From contig JAMXIF010001195.1 in the NCBI GenBank assembly GCA_028583685.1, forward strand, positions 19,070,979-19,134,978: a stretch of DNA of 64,000 bases. The letters are read 5' to 3'. The notes under the pieces are model-generated. The model saw only the letters and a program-made list of their open reading frames with translations. It was not told the origin of the DNA and made no database searches. The DNA is from Petaurus breviceps papuanus. Its lineage: Eukaryota > Chordata > Mammalia > Diprotodontia > Petauridae. This document shows positions 22,584-32,962 of this stretch, in pieces (position 1 is the first letter of the stretch; every line of letters starts with the position of its first letter). The position numbers and the translations under genes were made by a program.

Positions 22584-22832
22584 CTACAGAGTGACACAAA
22601 AGTCTCAGCAGTATTAAGCTTCTTTTTTTTTTTTTAGCAATTGGGGTTAAGTAATTTGTTCAAGGTTACACGGCCAGGTCTTTCTGGGTGGGTAATAAGT
22701 GTCTGAGGCCGGATTTGATCCCCAGGTCATCCTGACACTGGAGCAGGTGCTCTTACTCACTGTGCTACCTGGCCACCCCAGTATTAAGCTTCTTAAAGCT
22801 TAAAACTGCACTAAGGTTTCTGAGACCCTCCA
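22584..22832. mobile_element. mariner-like palindromic MITE split by a SINE
   Basis: The left arm 'agagtgacacaaaagtctca' and 'gcagtattaagctt' faces a right arm 'aagcttaaaactgcactaag' and 'gtttctgagaccctc'. The reverse complement of the right arm (gagggtctcag..., cttagtgcagttttaagctt) pairs with the left arm at about three-quarters of positions. Without the SINE the element is about 80 bp, nearly all inverted repeat, like MADE1-class mariner MITEs. It resembles known 'gggtgtcccaaaagtc' mariner ends. Confidence 0.6.
22625..22779 (-). mobile_element. SINE type 2 inserted in a MITE
   Basis: Plus-strand poly(T), 'agcaattggggttaagtaat', ending 'ctacctggccacccc'. Exact 15-bp duplications agtattaagcttctt at 22610-22624 and 22780-22794 place the insertion in the loop of the palindrome. 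Confidence 0.94.
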
Positions 22833-22834
22833 TG

Positions 22835-23424
22835 TTGCTCTTCAGTAGTTCAGGTGTTTTCTGCTTAAAAATTTGCAGCAGAAACTCCCTTCTATTACCC
22901 TGTTGTCTTTTCCCTGGATTTGTCCATAGTCTTAATTTGTTAAACCACTAATTACTTTATACATAGGCTATGGCCTTGAGTTTTAGAATGATTTTTTTTT
23001 GTAGGCTGCCCTCCTCTCCCTGAGAACTTAGTTACTGATTCTTAACATTCTTTTCTCCTCCAATTAAAATAGATATATGGCTTCCCAGACTCCTCTTCTC
23101 AGTGGGAACCAGCCTCAGGCACTTTTCCCTCAGGGAGGATGGTTAGGTAGAATGTGAGTAAGGAGTGACTCAGTACCCAATAAAGGGGTGATTAAATTGA
23201 CTAAATGAATTCAGAAAGATAAAAAAAAATGGATATAGAGTTTGTAGTCTCATGGTCTATAAGAAGATGGTAACTAAGCATAGGCAAAATGGCAGCTAAA
23301 GGTTAATTTATAATACCCTTCAGGCTCACAAAGAGGAATTTAATTGGGTCAATTAGTTCTGTTTTTGTGTTCAGCCTTGTGAGATCTTTGGTATGAAGAT
23401 CTCCCAGTGTAGGAATTCCCCCCA
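22835..23424. other. unassigned DNA
   Basis: No confident family. The composition is slightly richer in GC than its surroundings. An old repeat is possible but not shown. Confidence 0.35.
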
Positions 23425-23600
23425 CCAGTGCAGATGCCCATCTACTCTGCAAATTGTAGTCATAGAAAGTTGCCAAGGTGACTCAGAGGTGAAGTAGCTT
23501 TCCCAGGAGTCACACAGCCAGCATGTGTCAGAGGTCACACTTGATCCAGTCTTTTTAACTCTGAGACTGGATCTCTATCCACTGTTTTCTGCTACTTTAG
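23425..23600 (-). mobile_element. MIR-like remnant
   Basis: 'gtagtcatagaaagttgcca', 'gtcacacagccagcatgtgt' and 'ctctatccactgttttctgc' follow the order of the minus-strand end of a MIR-like element common in marsupials. Confidence 0.5.
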
Positions 23601-24631
23601 ACCTAAATAGATGAAAATGTGCATAAGGAACCCTTGGAGATTACTGTATAAAGGCCCTGCTAATATTTTACCTTCCTATCATTTGGTAAGCAATTAGCCC
23701 AATACTCACTGAAGGTCAATAAAAGAAAACCTAATCAGAATCCTGTGAAAAACCTGCACCATTAAATTGTCCTGTTAATCTAGGACATTTGCTGATTTGG
23801 AGAAAGTCCCTGACATTTTATACCCTCTGAGTCTCACAAATCAGCTTCCACTTTATATTGATTGCTTTCTCCCCACCAAATCCAATAAATGGCAATTAGT
23901 TAGAATTCCTTGCTGATTATTCGTTAATCTTGTTTGTTCCTACAGAATCAGAACATTGTTTTGAATATAGACAATGAAGAAAAATGACAGATTTCATGGT
24001 TGTTGAGTCTGTGTGGGAGAAATATCCTGGGCCAACTGCAAGGACACTTTACTTAAGTGGGAATGAAATCCATTCTTAAGTGGTTTTGCATTACGAATGA
24101 GAATTCATAGGTCCAGAAGACCATTCCAAAGAAGGAATGAATCAGGGAAATTAATAGTGGTTTGTGGGGGGTGAATAACGTCTATTTTCCCTTCTAGCCC
24201 CTAACAAGTGTTAGGTATTTACACAATGCCCCTGGGAGACTCTTCTTCCCTTCTTGGGTATCATTTCATATGTCAAGAAGGACTTTTTCACTAGCCCACC
24301 ATGCTTGTTATTCTGAAGATGTGATGATATTCTCCCTATCTCTGAAGCCTCAGGACTTCTACAAGCTGCCTCCCACCCCACCTTACAACAACTGATTCTT
24401 TTTACAGTTAGGTGGCATTCCCAGAATCCCCTATCTTCCTGACCACCAGAATTATCTTGTTTTTTCCTTTTATGGATTGGAAGGTCTGGCTTATTTGCTC
24501 CCGTCCATATGGGACACACATAGTGCAGGCTGGGTGTCTACTGTTGGGTATCCCAGGAGACTCTCAAGGTATTGCATTATCAATGCAGCCAACACCACTA
24601 GGTGCATGGCTTACTTTCTGCAAGCCTTGAG
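23601..24631. other. unassigned DNA
   Basis: Short open frames at 24211-24713 overlap on both strands and show no known domain. No repeat recognised. Confidence 0.4.
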
Positions 24632-24850
24632 CAGTGGTTCTCAAACTTGGTCACCAGACCCATTTGCACTGTTAAAATTATTAAAGACTGCCACAAAAAA
24701 ACTTTTTATGTGATTTATGTCTATCAATAACTTGTTTATTTGAAATTAAACCTTTTTAGTATTATGATGAAGATAGTTTTGACTTCACAGACCTCTGAAA
24801 GGGTCTTGGGGATCCCCAGGCATCCCTGGACCATACTTTGAGAACCACTG
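24632..24850 (+). mobile_element. hAT-Charlie element, MER20-like
   Basis: The terminal inverted repeats are cagtggttctcaaact at the start and a terminal 'tttgagaaccactg' at the end. The inside reads 'gcactgttaaaattattaaa', 'ttatgtgatttatgtctatc' and 'gaaattaaac', in the order of MER20. It is about 219 bp and non-autonomous. The expected 8-bp target duplication is not recognisable, in keeping with great age. Confidence 0.75.
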
Positions 24851-25699
24851 GACTGGAAAAAACCAAGTGATGTCGTAAGAATTAAATTACCTAATAGGAT
24901 ACTTTTCTTTATGAGCCTGCACAAAATAGCCTCTGTAGTACATCTATGCCAGCCCCTCTCTGCCAAACTTCCTCAAATGGCTAGTCAATAAAGAAACCAT
25001 CACTGATAAGGGTCTTTACATCTAGAACACCAGTTCTAGACCTCTGAGTTCAAAGAGGAACGCAAGGGGTTGCATGTTTGAATCCTCTCTCCTGGGGGTA
25101 TAACCCTTGCAAAGCAATCTCTTGCCTCAGTTCTTGGTCCAATCTAAATGTGTGTCTCTGCACACTGGTTTCTGACTGGCTGCTTTGGCTCTCCTGATCT
25201 ACCACTATAGCTGATGCCATTTCCTGATCTTTTCAGATGCAAGGCAGAGCAGGTATTGCTATCTCTGGGAGTTTCCAAATTGACTACTATATCCTTCCCT
25301 TGCTCTGGCTCCAGTTGGCCGCCACCAGGTCTCTCCTGGGTAACAGCTGTAATTAGTGACCATATCAGTTCAACAGTCCCAAGTCCCCAAAGTCAGTTGC
25401 AGCCAAGCCATTTGCTAGCCCACTGTCTTTGGCTCTAGCCTGAAGTGAAATCCATCCATCTCTTCTTCCCAACACTGCCCTACCCCAATCCCAAAGAAAC
25501 TCTGTTCAAATTTCAAGAACAAATAAGAAGAAAGAGTGGGTTTATAATCTGAAATGTGGAGGCTTTTCTCACAACTGTTCTCTTGTTCAGTTTACAAGAT
25601 GGCACTTGACTCTCCCCCATTCTACTGGACAGCTTAAATTAATACCTCACTGAGGTGGCAGAGGAGCGGGGGCAATTAAAAATGCTGACAATCAGAAAG
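24851..25699. other. unassigned DNA
   Basis: Moderately GC-richer stretch around 25.03-25.45 kb with no identifiable exon or repeat. Confidence 0.35.
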
Positions 25700-25952
25700 T
25701 AAACTCCGAGGTGATGCAGAAGATAGAGTTTTGGGCCTGGAGTCAGGAAGATTCATCTTCCTGAGTTCAAATCTGGTTTCAGACACTTAGTAGCTGTGTG
25801 ACACTCAGTAAGTCACTTCAGATGTGCTTCAGTTTCCTCATTTGCAAAATGAGCTGGAAAAGAAAATGGCAAATCATTCCAATGTCTTTACCAAGAAAAT
25901 CCCAAATGGGGTCACAGAGAATCAGACATGACGGATGGGGCTAAACAGCAGT
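25700..25952 (+). mobile_element. SINE type 3 (RTE-like tail)
   Basis: 'gggcctggagtcaggaagat', 'gtagctgtgtgacactcagt', then the RTE-like end 'tttaccaagaaaatcccaaa', 'tggggtcacagagaatcaga'. The head is degraded. Confidence 0.75.
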
Positions 25953-25959
25953 AACAGAA

Positions 25960-26062
25960 ACAAAATCTCTTACGCACTTAACGGGTGCCAGGAATAAGAA
26001 ATACAATGGCAAAATTAAAACAATCCCTGACCTCAAGGAACCTACATTCTATTCCTCTCAGA
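25960..26062 (+). mobile_element. fragment of the 'tttattaagc' family
   Basis: 'aatccctgacctcaaggaac' then 'ctacattctattcc' match the family's first 130 bp. The fragment is sandwiched between two type 3 SINEs. Confidence 0.5.
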
Positions 26063-26311
26063 GAAATTAGGTGACACAGTGAATAGAGTGCCAGGCCGAC
26101 AGTCATAACTCATCTTTCTCAGTTCAAATTGGCCTCAGACACTTACCAGCTGTGTGACATTGGACAAGTCACTTAACCCTGTTTGCTTCAGTTTCCTCAT
26201 CTACAGAATAAGCTAGAGAAGGAAATGGCAAACCACTCCAGTATCTTTGTCAAGAAAATCTTAAATGGGGTCATAGAGAGTTAGACATGACTGAAACTAC
26301 TGAACAACAAA
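26063..26311 (+). mobile_element. SINE type 3 (RTE-like tail), second in a row
   Basis: 'aattaggtgacacagtgaat', 'ccagctgtgtgacattggac', 'gcaaaccactccagtatctt', 'aatggggtcatagagagtta', ending 'actgaacaacaaaa'. It lies about 110 bp from the previous copy in the same direction. Confidence 0.8.
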
Positions 26312-26344
26312 ACTCCTGAGGAAAGGGAGTGGGGCAACCCTCAG

Positions 26345-26580
26345 TACCCGCTCACGACTTGCTGCCATTGTGGTAACATAGTGGTAGAGGACAGATCAAG
26401 AAGACCAAAATTTAAGCACATCCCCAGACACTTAGCTGTGTGACTCTGGGTGAATCACAAGCTTTCAGTTTCAGAGTCCTCGTCTATAAAATCTAACAGC
26501 ATATACCTCAAAGGGCTGTGGGGAGGACCAAATCAAGTGAGATAATGAATAAAGGGCTTTGTGAACCTTAAAGGACATAT
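26345..26580 (+). mobile_element. MIR remnant
   Basis: 'cacttagctgtgtgactctg', 'tctataaaatctaacagcat' and 'gtgagataatgaataaaggg' follow MIR order. Confidence 0.55.
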
Positions 26581-26581
26581 A

Positions 26582-26650
26582 ATCACTCAATCAATAGACA
26601 TTTATTAAATATCTACTATGTGCCAGGCACTGTGCCATCTATTGTTACTG
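26582..26650 (+). mobile_element. short fragment of the 'tttattaagc' family
   Basis: 'tcaatagacatttattaaat' and 'tgtgccaggcactgtgcc' are the family's leading bases. The fragment ends abruptly. Confidence 0.5.
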
Positions 26651-26764
26651 TTAATTTGTGGATATTGATCTTGGGGACAAAGCAGAAAATATCTATAATT
26701 CAATTAGAGGACCAAGCCATAGACACTGGTTACATGTAACACTACACATATATCTTCATCTCCC

Positions 26765-26955
26765 TCTGAAGTATGTAAGGCACCTTGAAAATAGTGGGAA
26801 TGGAGCTGGCCTGGAAGTAAGAAGTCCTGCTTCAAGTCCCAGATGTTACAAGCTGGTTGAGTGACTTCAGAAACTGTGTAAGTTTAATTTTTCTCCTCCT
26901 CAGTTTTTACATCTGGGAAAGGAGGAGTGTTGGACTAGATTTTCTCAAAAACCCC
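26765..26955 (+). mobile_element. MIR-like remnant
   Basis: 'gctggcctggaagtaagaag', 'ttgagtgacttcagaaactg' and 'gtgttggactagatt' are in MIR order but strongly diverged. Confidence 0.4.
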
Positions 26956-26959
26956 TATC

Positions 26960-28260
26960 AACAATAACATTCTGTAAGTGGGGGAAATAGGCAGTGTTTA
27001 GCACAAATTGGCATGTGGCATATTCTCTGGGATAAATGAGGGAAAAGTTCCTGACCAGCCTCTATAGGCAAACTGGGCTGTGTAGCAGTGGGCTATGGGG
27101 ACTGAGCAGGCCATGTAGCAAAGGGCCAACAGATATTGTTCAAACACTTAGTGTTCAACATTTATGTTTAGTTATTTGAGGACTATGTTCAGTGGTTAGT
27201 GAGAGAGCTCTCAGTGGAGTGCCCAGTAGTCTGTGGTAAAAGCTTAGATACTTACATGATTAAGTCTATGGGAGGGACTGGCAAACAATAGCCAAGTTTA
27301 GCCATGGATTGCTTTTAGTATAGCTGGTGAACCAAGAATGGGTTTAAAATTTTTAAAGTAGTCTTATTAAATTAGAAGATGTAAAACTCAATCTTAGGTC
27401 ATGCAAAAACAGGCCAAAGGCTGAAGTCCTTGACAGTAATTTGGCAACTCTTGGTGTATGGCATACCTAGTCAGATCTTATTTATTCCATGACTTATTAT
27501 CTCACTTGAAGATTTTTGGTCTTTGGTCCCTTCCCCAGCTTCTTCTTTCCCTTCCCTGAAGTGCATTTGTGCAATTCAATATCATAAAACCAGCTCTTGG
27601 AGGGAAGTAACTATCGACAGGATACATCAATTGATTAAACTACTTTGCAATACTTTTGGCCAAAGATTTGTCGTGGGAATAGTGGGTAGGCATAGGCAGG
27701 GCACGATGTTCCAAATATTGACAATAATGAATTTCTTAAATTGTCTATTATAGAATTCAACCAACCACTTTCATGGCCACCCTTATACCATAATCCCTTT
27801 TCTATGGTTAATTGAAAAATTGATTATATTCAAGTAATTAGACATACATATTCACAACTCTTTCCTTCATTTACAAAGGACAGAGATGTTTTCTGCAAAG
27901 AGTGACTGGAGCTGAAAACATTGTTGTGGAACCAGTTATGCTTTAAGTACTGAGAATAAGTGATCCTGGAACAATTATTTGTTTGACTCCTAAAAATGCT
28001 GTGGATGACTCAGTGTTTGCCTTGAAAATTTATTTCAGGGGAGAATTTGCTTACTGTAGTTTGTAAATGTGTTCTCAGAAGTAACTGACAGGGAAAACTC
28101 TTCTATGATCTTTAAAATAATTTTTAAAAATGATCAACCAATGCTCATTCTTATCTTTGAGGACAGGGTAAAAAGGAAAAGGAAAAAAGAAAGCAACTGT
28201 CTATGAAATGATGTTTTCAGGATGCTCCTATTTGTGGAGAATCATTGTATTGAGCAATGT
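26960..28260. other. unassigned DNA
   Basis: 1.3 kb without a family I can name. A weak open frame at 27523-27753 has no domain. Confidence 0.4.
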
Positions 28261-28699
28261 GATTTCTTTTAAAAAAAATAATTTATTTTTAGACTTCAAC
28301 ATTGTCTTCCATAATATTTTGATTTTAAAAATTCCCCCATACATTACTCCCCCTCCCCAAGATGACATGTAATCTGACATAGGCTCTACTTATACATTCA
28401 TATTAAACATATTTTCACATTAGTCATAATGTAAAGAAGAATTAGAACTAATGGGAGGAATCATGGGAAAGAAGAAACAAAGCAAAACAACAAAAGAAAA
28501 TAATAACAAATAGTCTGCTTCGATCTGCATTCAGACTCCAAAGTTCTCCCTCTGGATGTGGATAACATTTTCCATCATGAGTCTTTTGGAGTTGTCTTAG
28601 ATCCTTGCATTGCTGAGAAAAGCTAAGGCTCTCAAAGTCAGTCATTGAATAATGTGGCTATTACTGGAGGCAATGTTCTTTTGATTCTGTTTATTTCAT

Positions 28700-29863
28700 T
28701 AATTTCATTACTTTCCAGGTTTTTCTGAAGTCCACCTGCTTATCATTTCTAATAGCACAGTAGTATTCTTTTACATTCATATACCACAACTTGTTCAACC
28801 ATTTCCCAACTGATGGGCATCCCTTCAAAATCCAATTCTTTGCCAACATAAAAAAGATGTGCTTTAATAGTTTTGTACATATGGATCCTTTTGCTTTTTT
28901 ATGATCTCTTTTGGATACAACCCTAGAAGTGGGATTATTGGGCCAAAGGTATGCACAGTTTTATAGACCTTTGGGTATAGTTCCAAATTGCTCTCCAGAA
29001 TGGTGGGATCAGTTCACAACTCCACCAACAATGAATTAGTGTTCCAATTTTCTCACATCTTCTCCAATATCTATCATTTTCCTTTTCTATTGTATTAACC
29101 AATCTGACAGTTATGATGTGGCACTTCAGAATTGTTTTGATTTGCACTTCTCTAATCAATAGTGATTTAGAATATTTTTTCATATGAATATAGATAGCTT
29201 TAATTTCTTCCTCTAAAAACTTCCTGTTCATATTCTTTGATCATTTATCAATTGGGGAATGATTTATATTCTTATACATTTGATTCAGTTCTCTATATAT
29301 TTTAGAAATGTGGTGTTTATCAGAGACACTGACTATAAAAATTATTTCCCTTCTAATCTTGATTGCATTGACCTTATTTGTGCAAAACCTTTTCAATTTA
29401 ATGTAATGAAAATCATCCACTTTGTATACCACAGTGTTCTCTTTCTCTTTTTTGGTCATAGATTCTTCCTTCTCCATCCTTCTGACAGGTAAACTATACC
29501 TTGCTGTCCTGGTTTCTCATAGTATCAGTCTTTACATCTAAATCATGTATCCATTTGGACTTTATCTCAATATAGGTTATAAGATGTTGGTCTATACCTA
29601 GTTTCTGCCATGCTGTTTTCCGGCTTTCTTAGCACTTTTCTAAAATAGTAAGTTCTTATCCTAGAAACAAAATTTATCAAACAATAGATTACTATAGTCA
29701 GTAACTATTGTGTCTTGTATATCTAACCTATTCCCCTAATCCACCACTCTATCTCTTAGCCATTACCAAGTAGTCTTGGTGGTTGATGCTTTGCAATACA
29801 ATTTAAGATCTGGAGCAGCTAGGCATTTCTTTTCATTAATTCCCTTGATATTCTGGATCTTTT
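28700..29863 (-). pseudogene. L1 ORF2 C-terminal region (zinc-knuckle part)
   Basis: One frame (28935-29231) reads HMKKYSKSLLIREVQIKT, then WRRCEKIGTLIHCWWSCEL, which matches human ORF2p HMKRCSTSLIIREMQIKT and CGEIGTLLHCWWDCKL, including part of the Cys-rich motif. The frame upstream (29241-29477) contains VYKVDDFHYIKLKRFCT and SKIYRELNQMYKN, matching the preceding segment. The two frames are interrupted relative to each other, so this is a dead gene. Confidence 0.88.
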
Positions 29864-30020
29864 TTTTTTTTTTTGCTTTTTGGAGGGCAGTTGGGGTTAA
29901 GTTACTTGTCCAAGGTCACACAGCTAGTTTTTGTGTTAAGTGTCTGAAGCCAGATTTGAACTGAGGTCCTCCTGACTCCAGGGTAGGTGCTCTACTCACT
30001 GCGCCACCTAGCCGCCCCAA
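29864..30020 (-). mobile_element. SINE type 1 in L1 copy B
   Basis: Plus-strand poly(T), SINE body, end 'cgccacctagccgcccc'. Exact 9-bp duplications ggatctttt at 29855-29863 and 30021-30029. Confidence 0.92.
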
Positions 30021-30449
30021 GGATCTTTTGTTTTTCTTTTTTTTTCCTTTACCATATCTTTTTTCCTTTACCATATCCTTTACCAATTTTTTTTCCTTTA
30101 CCATAACTACATCTTACCTCCTTTCTATCCACACCCTCCTTTTTCTTTTCCCTTTGCCCTCCTTCCTATAGGATAAGTTAGATTTCTATATCTGAATATA
30201 TATTTTCCCCTCTGTGAACCAAATCTGATGAGAGTAAGGTTCAAACAATGCTCATCTTCCTCCCTTCATTCCCTCTATTGTAATAGGGTTTTGTGCCATT
30301 TCATTTGATCTCATTTACCTTTATCTGCCTCCTCTTTTTTTTTCTCCTAGTACAATCCCTTTGCACCACTTAATTAGTTTTTTTTATCATCACATCAAAT
30401 ACAGCTTATACCCACATCCTCTGTCTATGTGTATACATAGACATGTTTT

Positions 30450-31346
30450 TTTTCCTTCAGTTTTTTTTGGGGGGGAGGGAAGGATCTCCTTTAGCAAGCT
30501 GTTTATTGTTTTTCATGATTTTCTTCCATCACTCTCATTTCTCTTCCCAATTTTTCCTCTACTTCTCTTGATTTTCAAAATCCTTTTTGAGCTCTTCCAT
30601 GGCCTATGACCAATTCATATTTTTCTTTGAGGCTTTTGATGTAGGAGCTTTGACTTTGTTGTCTTCTTCTGGTTGTATGTTTTGATCTTTGTTGCCAAAG
30701 TAAGATTCTATATTCTGAGGGTTTTTTTTTACATTGTTTGCTCAACTTTCTTGTCAAATACTTGATTTCTTTATCAGGGTAAGACTCTGCTTCCAGTGTG
30801 GATGGATGTAGATGTGGGTGTACTGTCTCAGGCTTCAGGGGTTTTGTATCAGTCACTTGATCCCCCACTGTCTGTGGGCCCAGAGCTCTGGAATCATCTG
30901 CTGCTCCTGTTCCTCCTCCTGCTGCTGCCAACGCTGATGCTGCTGCTATCTGCATCACCGTGGGGGATGGAGCCACACCCCAGGTGGATCATTTTCCTTT
31001 TTCATTAAGTCCCACAGAGTTTTCCCACTGGCCTTCTATGCTGTCTTTGGAGTTTGTGGGTGGAGATGCCTGGAAGCCACCACAGATGCAGTGATTCAAT
31101 ATGGTGAGACCTGATCTGACCCTGTCTATGGTTGTATGGTCCATGCCAGACTACATTTTGCTCCTAGCCCAGTGTGATGTAAACTTCTGTTGTCCTTCCA
31201 CTTTGTCTTGCTTCACTCTGTCATTTCATATTCTGTAGCTCTAGAATTTGTTTAGAGTAATTTTTTCAGGTATTTGGAGGGCTTTTGGGGGAGAGGTCAA
31301 GCAAGTCCTTGCTTTTACTCTGCCATCTTGGCTCTGTCCCCAATAT
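30450..31346 (-). mobile_element. 5'-only L1 fragment inserted in L1 copy B
   Basis: On the minus strand it begins 'gacagagccaagatggcaga' (near 31340), runs through a complete-looking 5' UTR into the start of ORF1, and stops at a T-rich (plus) stretch at 30.45-30.47 kb that would be an A-rich tail. The flanks share atgtttt (30443-30449 and 31347-31353). The spacer sequence of copy B resumes on the other side. The open frame 30575-30976 covers the 5' UTR and a little ORF1. Confidence 0.6.
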
Positions 31347-32940
31347 ATGTTTTAAACGGCATAATAACAAAACAGTTCTCAAGATTTACAAGTGTTATCT
31401 TCCCTTGTAGGGATGTAAACAGTTTGTCCTTATTAATAACATGTTATTTTTTTTCTTTTCTATTTACCTTTTTATGCCTCTCTAGAGTTTTGTATTTGAA
31501 AATCAAATTTTCTATTGAGTTCTCATCTTTTCATCAGGAAGGTTTGGAGGTCCCCTATTTTGTTGAATATTCATCTCCTCCTCTGGAAGATTATGTTAAT
31601 TTTCACTGGGTAGTTTATACTTGGTTGTAATCCAAGTTCCTTTTCTTTACAGAACATCAAATTCTATGCTCTCTGATCTTTTAATGTAGAAGCTACAAGG
31701 TCCAGTGTAATCCTAACTGTCTTTCTTTGATATTTAAATAATTTCTTTCTGGCTGCTTACAGTATTTTCTCCTTGACCTGGTAATTTTTCAATTTCACTA
31801 CACTATTCCTTGGCATTTTCCATTTGGGATCTCTTTCAGGAGGTGCTCAGTGGATTCTCTTAATGATTATTTTACCTTCTGGTTCTAGGACATCAGGACA
31901 GTTTTCTTTGATGATTTCTGGAAAGATACTGCCCATGTTCTTTTTTGATCATGGTTTTCAGGTAGACCAATAATTTTTAAATTGTCTCTCCTGGATCTAT
32001 TTTTCAAGTCAGTTGTTTTATCAATGAAGTATTTTCTATTTTTTCATCCTTTTGTTTCTGTTTGACTGCTTCTTGATATCTCAAAGAGTCATTAGCTTCC
32101 ACTTGCAGAATTATAATTTTTAATGAATTGTTTTCTTCTATTAGATTTTGTACCTCCTTTTCCATTTGCCCCATTGTATTTTTTAAGTTCTTCTATTCAG
32201 TGTGTTTTTATGCCTCCTTTTCTATTTGGCCTATTCTAGTTTTTAGTTAGTTATTTTCTTCATTGTAGTTCCTCCCACCTCTCCACCAAATTGGCCAATT
32301 GTATTTTTTAAGGACTTGTATTTTAAAGTCATTTTTTGTCCTTCTTTTCCCAAACTATTGACTCTCTTTTGCATACCTCTCATTTAATTTCCCAATTTTT
32401 CTCCTACCTCTCTTATTTGACTTTTAAAATCCTTGAGCTCTTCCAATTGGCTTTTTGGGTTTGAAAGCAGTTCACATTCCCCTTTGAGATTCTGGATGTG
32501 GGTGTATTAACAATGTCGTCTGACTTGTTCCTTGATCTTCCTATTCCCATAATAAGAATCTATGGCCATTGTCTGTTTCTGCTTTTTGCTCATGGTGTTT
32601 GCCTATTTCCTGGATTTTAAAGTTGAGTTCTCCTGCTGAAGCACAGGGGGTGCTGATCTGATCTTCCTATGCTGAGAACCTGACACCTGGCACCTGTTCA
32701 CTGGCTTTGTGTGCTGGGGCCTCAAGTGTTGGCAGCTAGAGGCTATAGGGGTCTGGTAGCTCACCTAGTGCTGAGCTGGCATCAGCAACACTGGAGTTCT
32801 CCATGTAAGGGTGAGGAAGCTGGTCCTGGGGGACATCTGCTCACACAGACTTCTTTAAGGCACTTGTTTGTTTGACTGCTGGAGGATGCCTGCCAGCCTG
32901 GAGCTATGCCTCTTGGAGTTGTACATAGAAGAAGGAATTT
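31347..32940 (-). mobile_element. L1 (copy B), 5' portion: spacer, ORF1, 5' UTR
   Basis: 31347-31480 continues the spacer ('acagttctcaagatttacaa', compare 11.93 kb). About 31480-32560 is ORF1, with 'gaccaataatttttaaattg' and 'ctcctggatctatttttcaa' matching the ORF1 block of copy D. 32560-32940 is a 5' UTR like 13.28-13.47 kb ('actggctttgtgtgctgggg'). No long frame survives. The 5' end motif is not found, so the 5' boundary is approximate. Confidence 0.65.
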
Positions 32941-32962
32941 GGAGGTAAAATCAGCAAGTTGT

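Larger units (their letters stand above)
28262..30449 (-). mobile_element. L1 (copy B), 3' portion: 3' UTR, ORF2 C-terminus, spacer
   Basis: On the minus strand, the ORF1-ORF2 spacer (30.03-30.45 kb) is followed at once by the C-terminal third of ORF2 (about 29.86 to 28.7 kb) and the 3' UTR (28.7-28.26 kb). The endonuclease and most of the reverse transcriptase are gone. The element continues upstream at 31347-32940 beyond an inserted 5'-only L1 piece. A SINE (29864-30020) lies at the ORF2/spacer junction. Confidence 0.75.

Noticed and set aside
25700-26311. Two similar SINEs in a row seen as a tandem duplication
   Set aside because: The two type 3 SINEs differ in sequence and are separated by a different old repeat, so independent insertions fit better.
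30796-31008. Leu-rich 70-codon frame on plus resembling a signal peptide
   Set aside because: It is the antisense of the L1 5' UTR CTG-rich stretch (30.90-30.95 kb).
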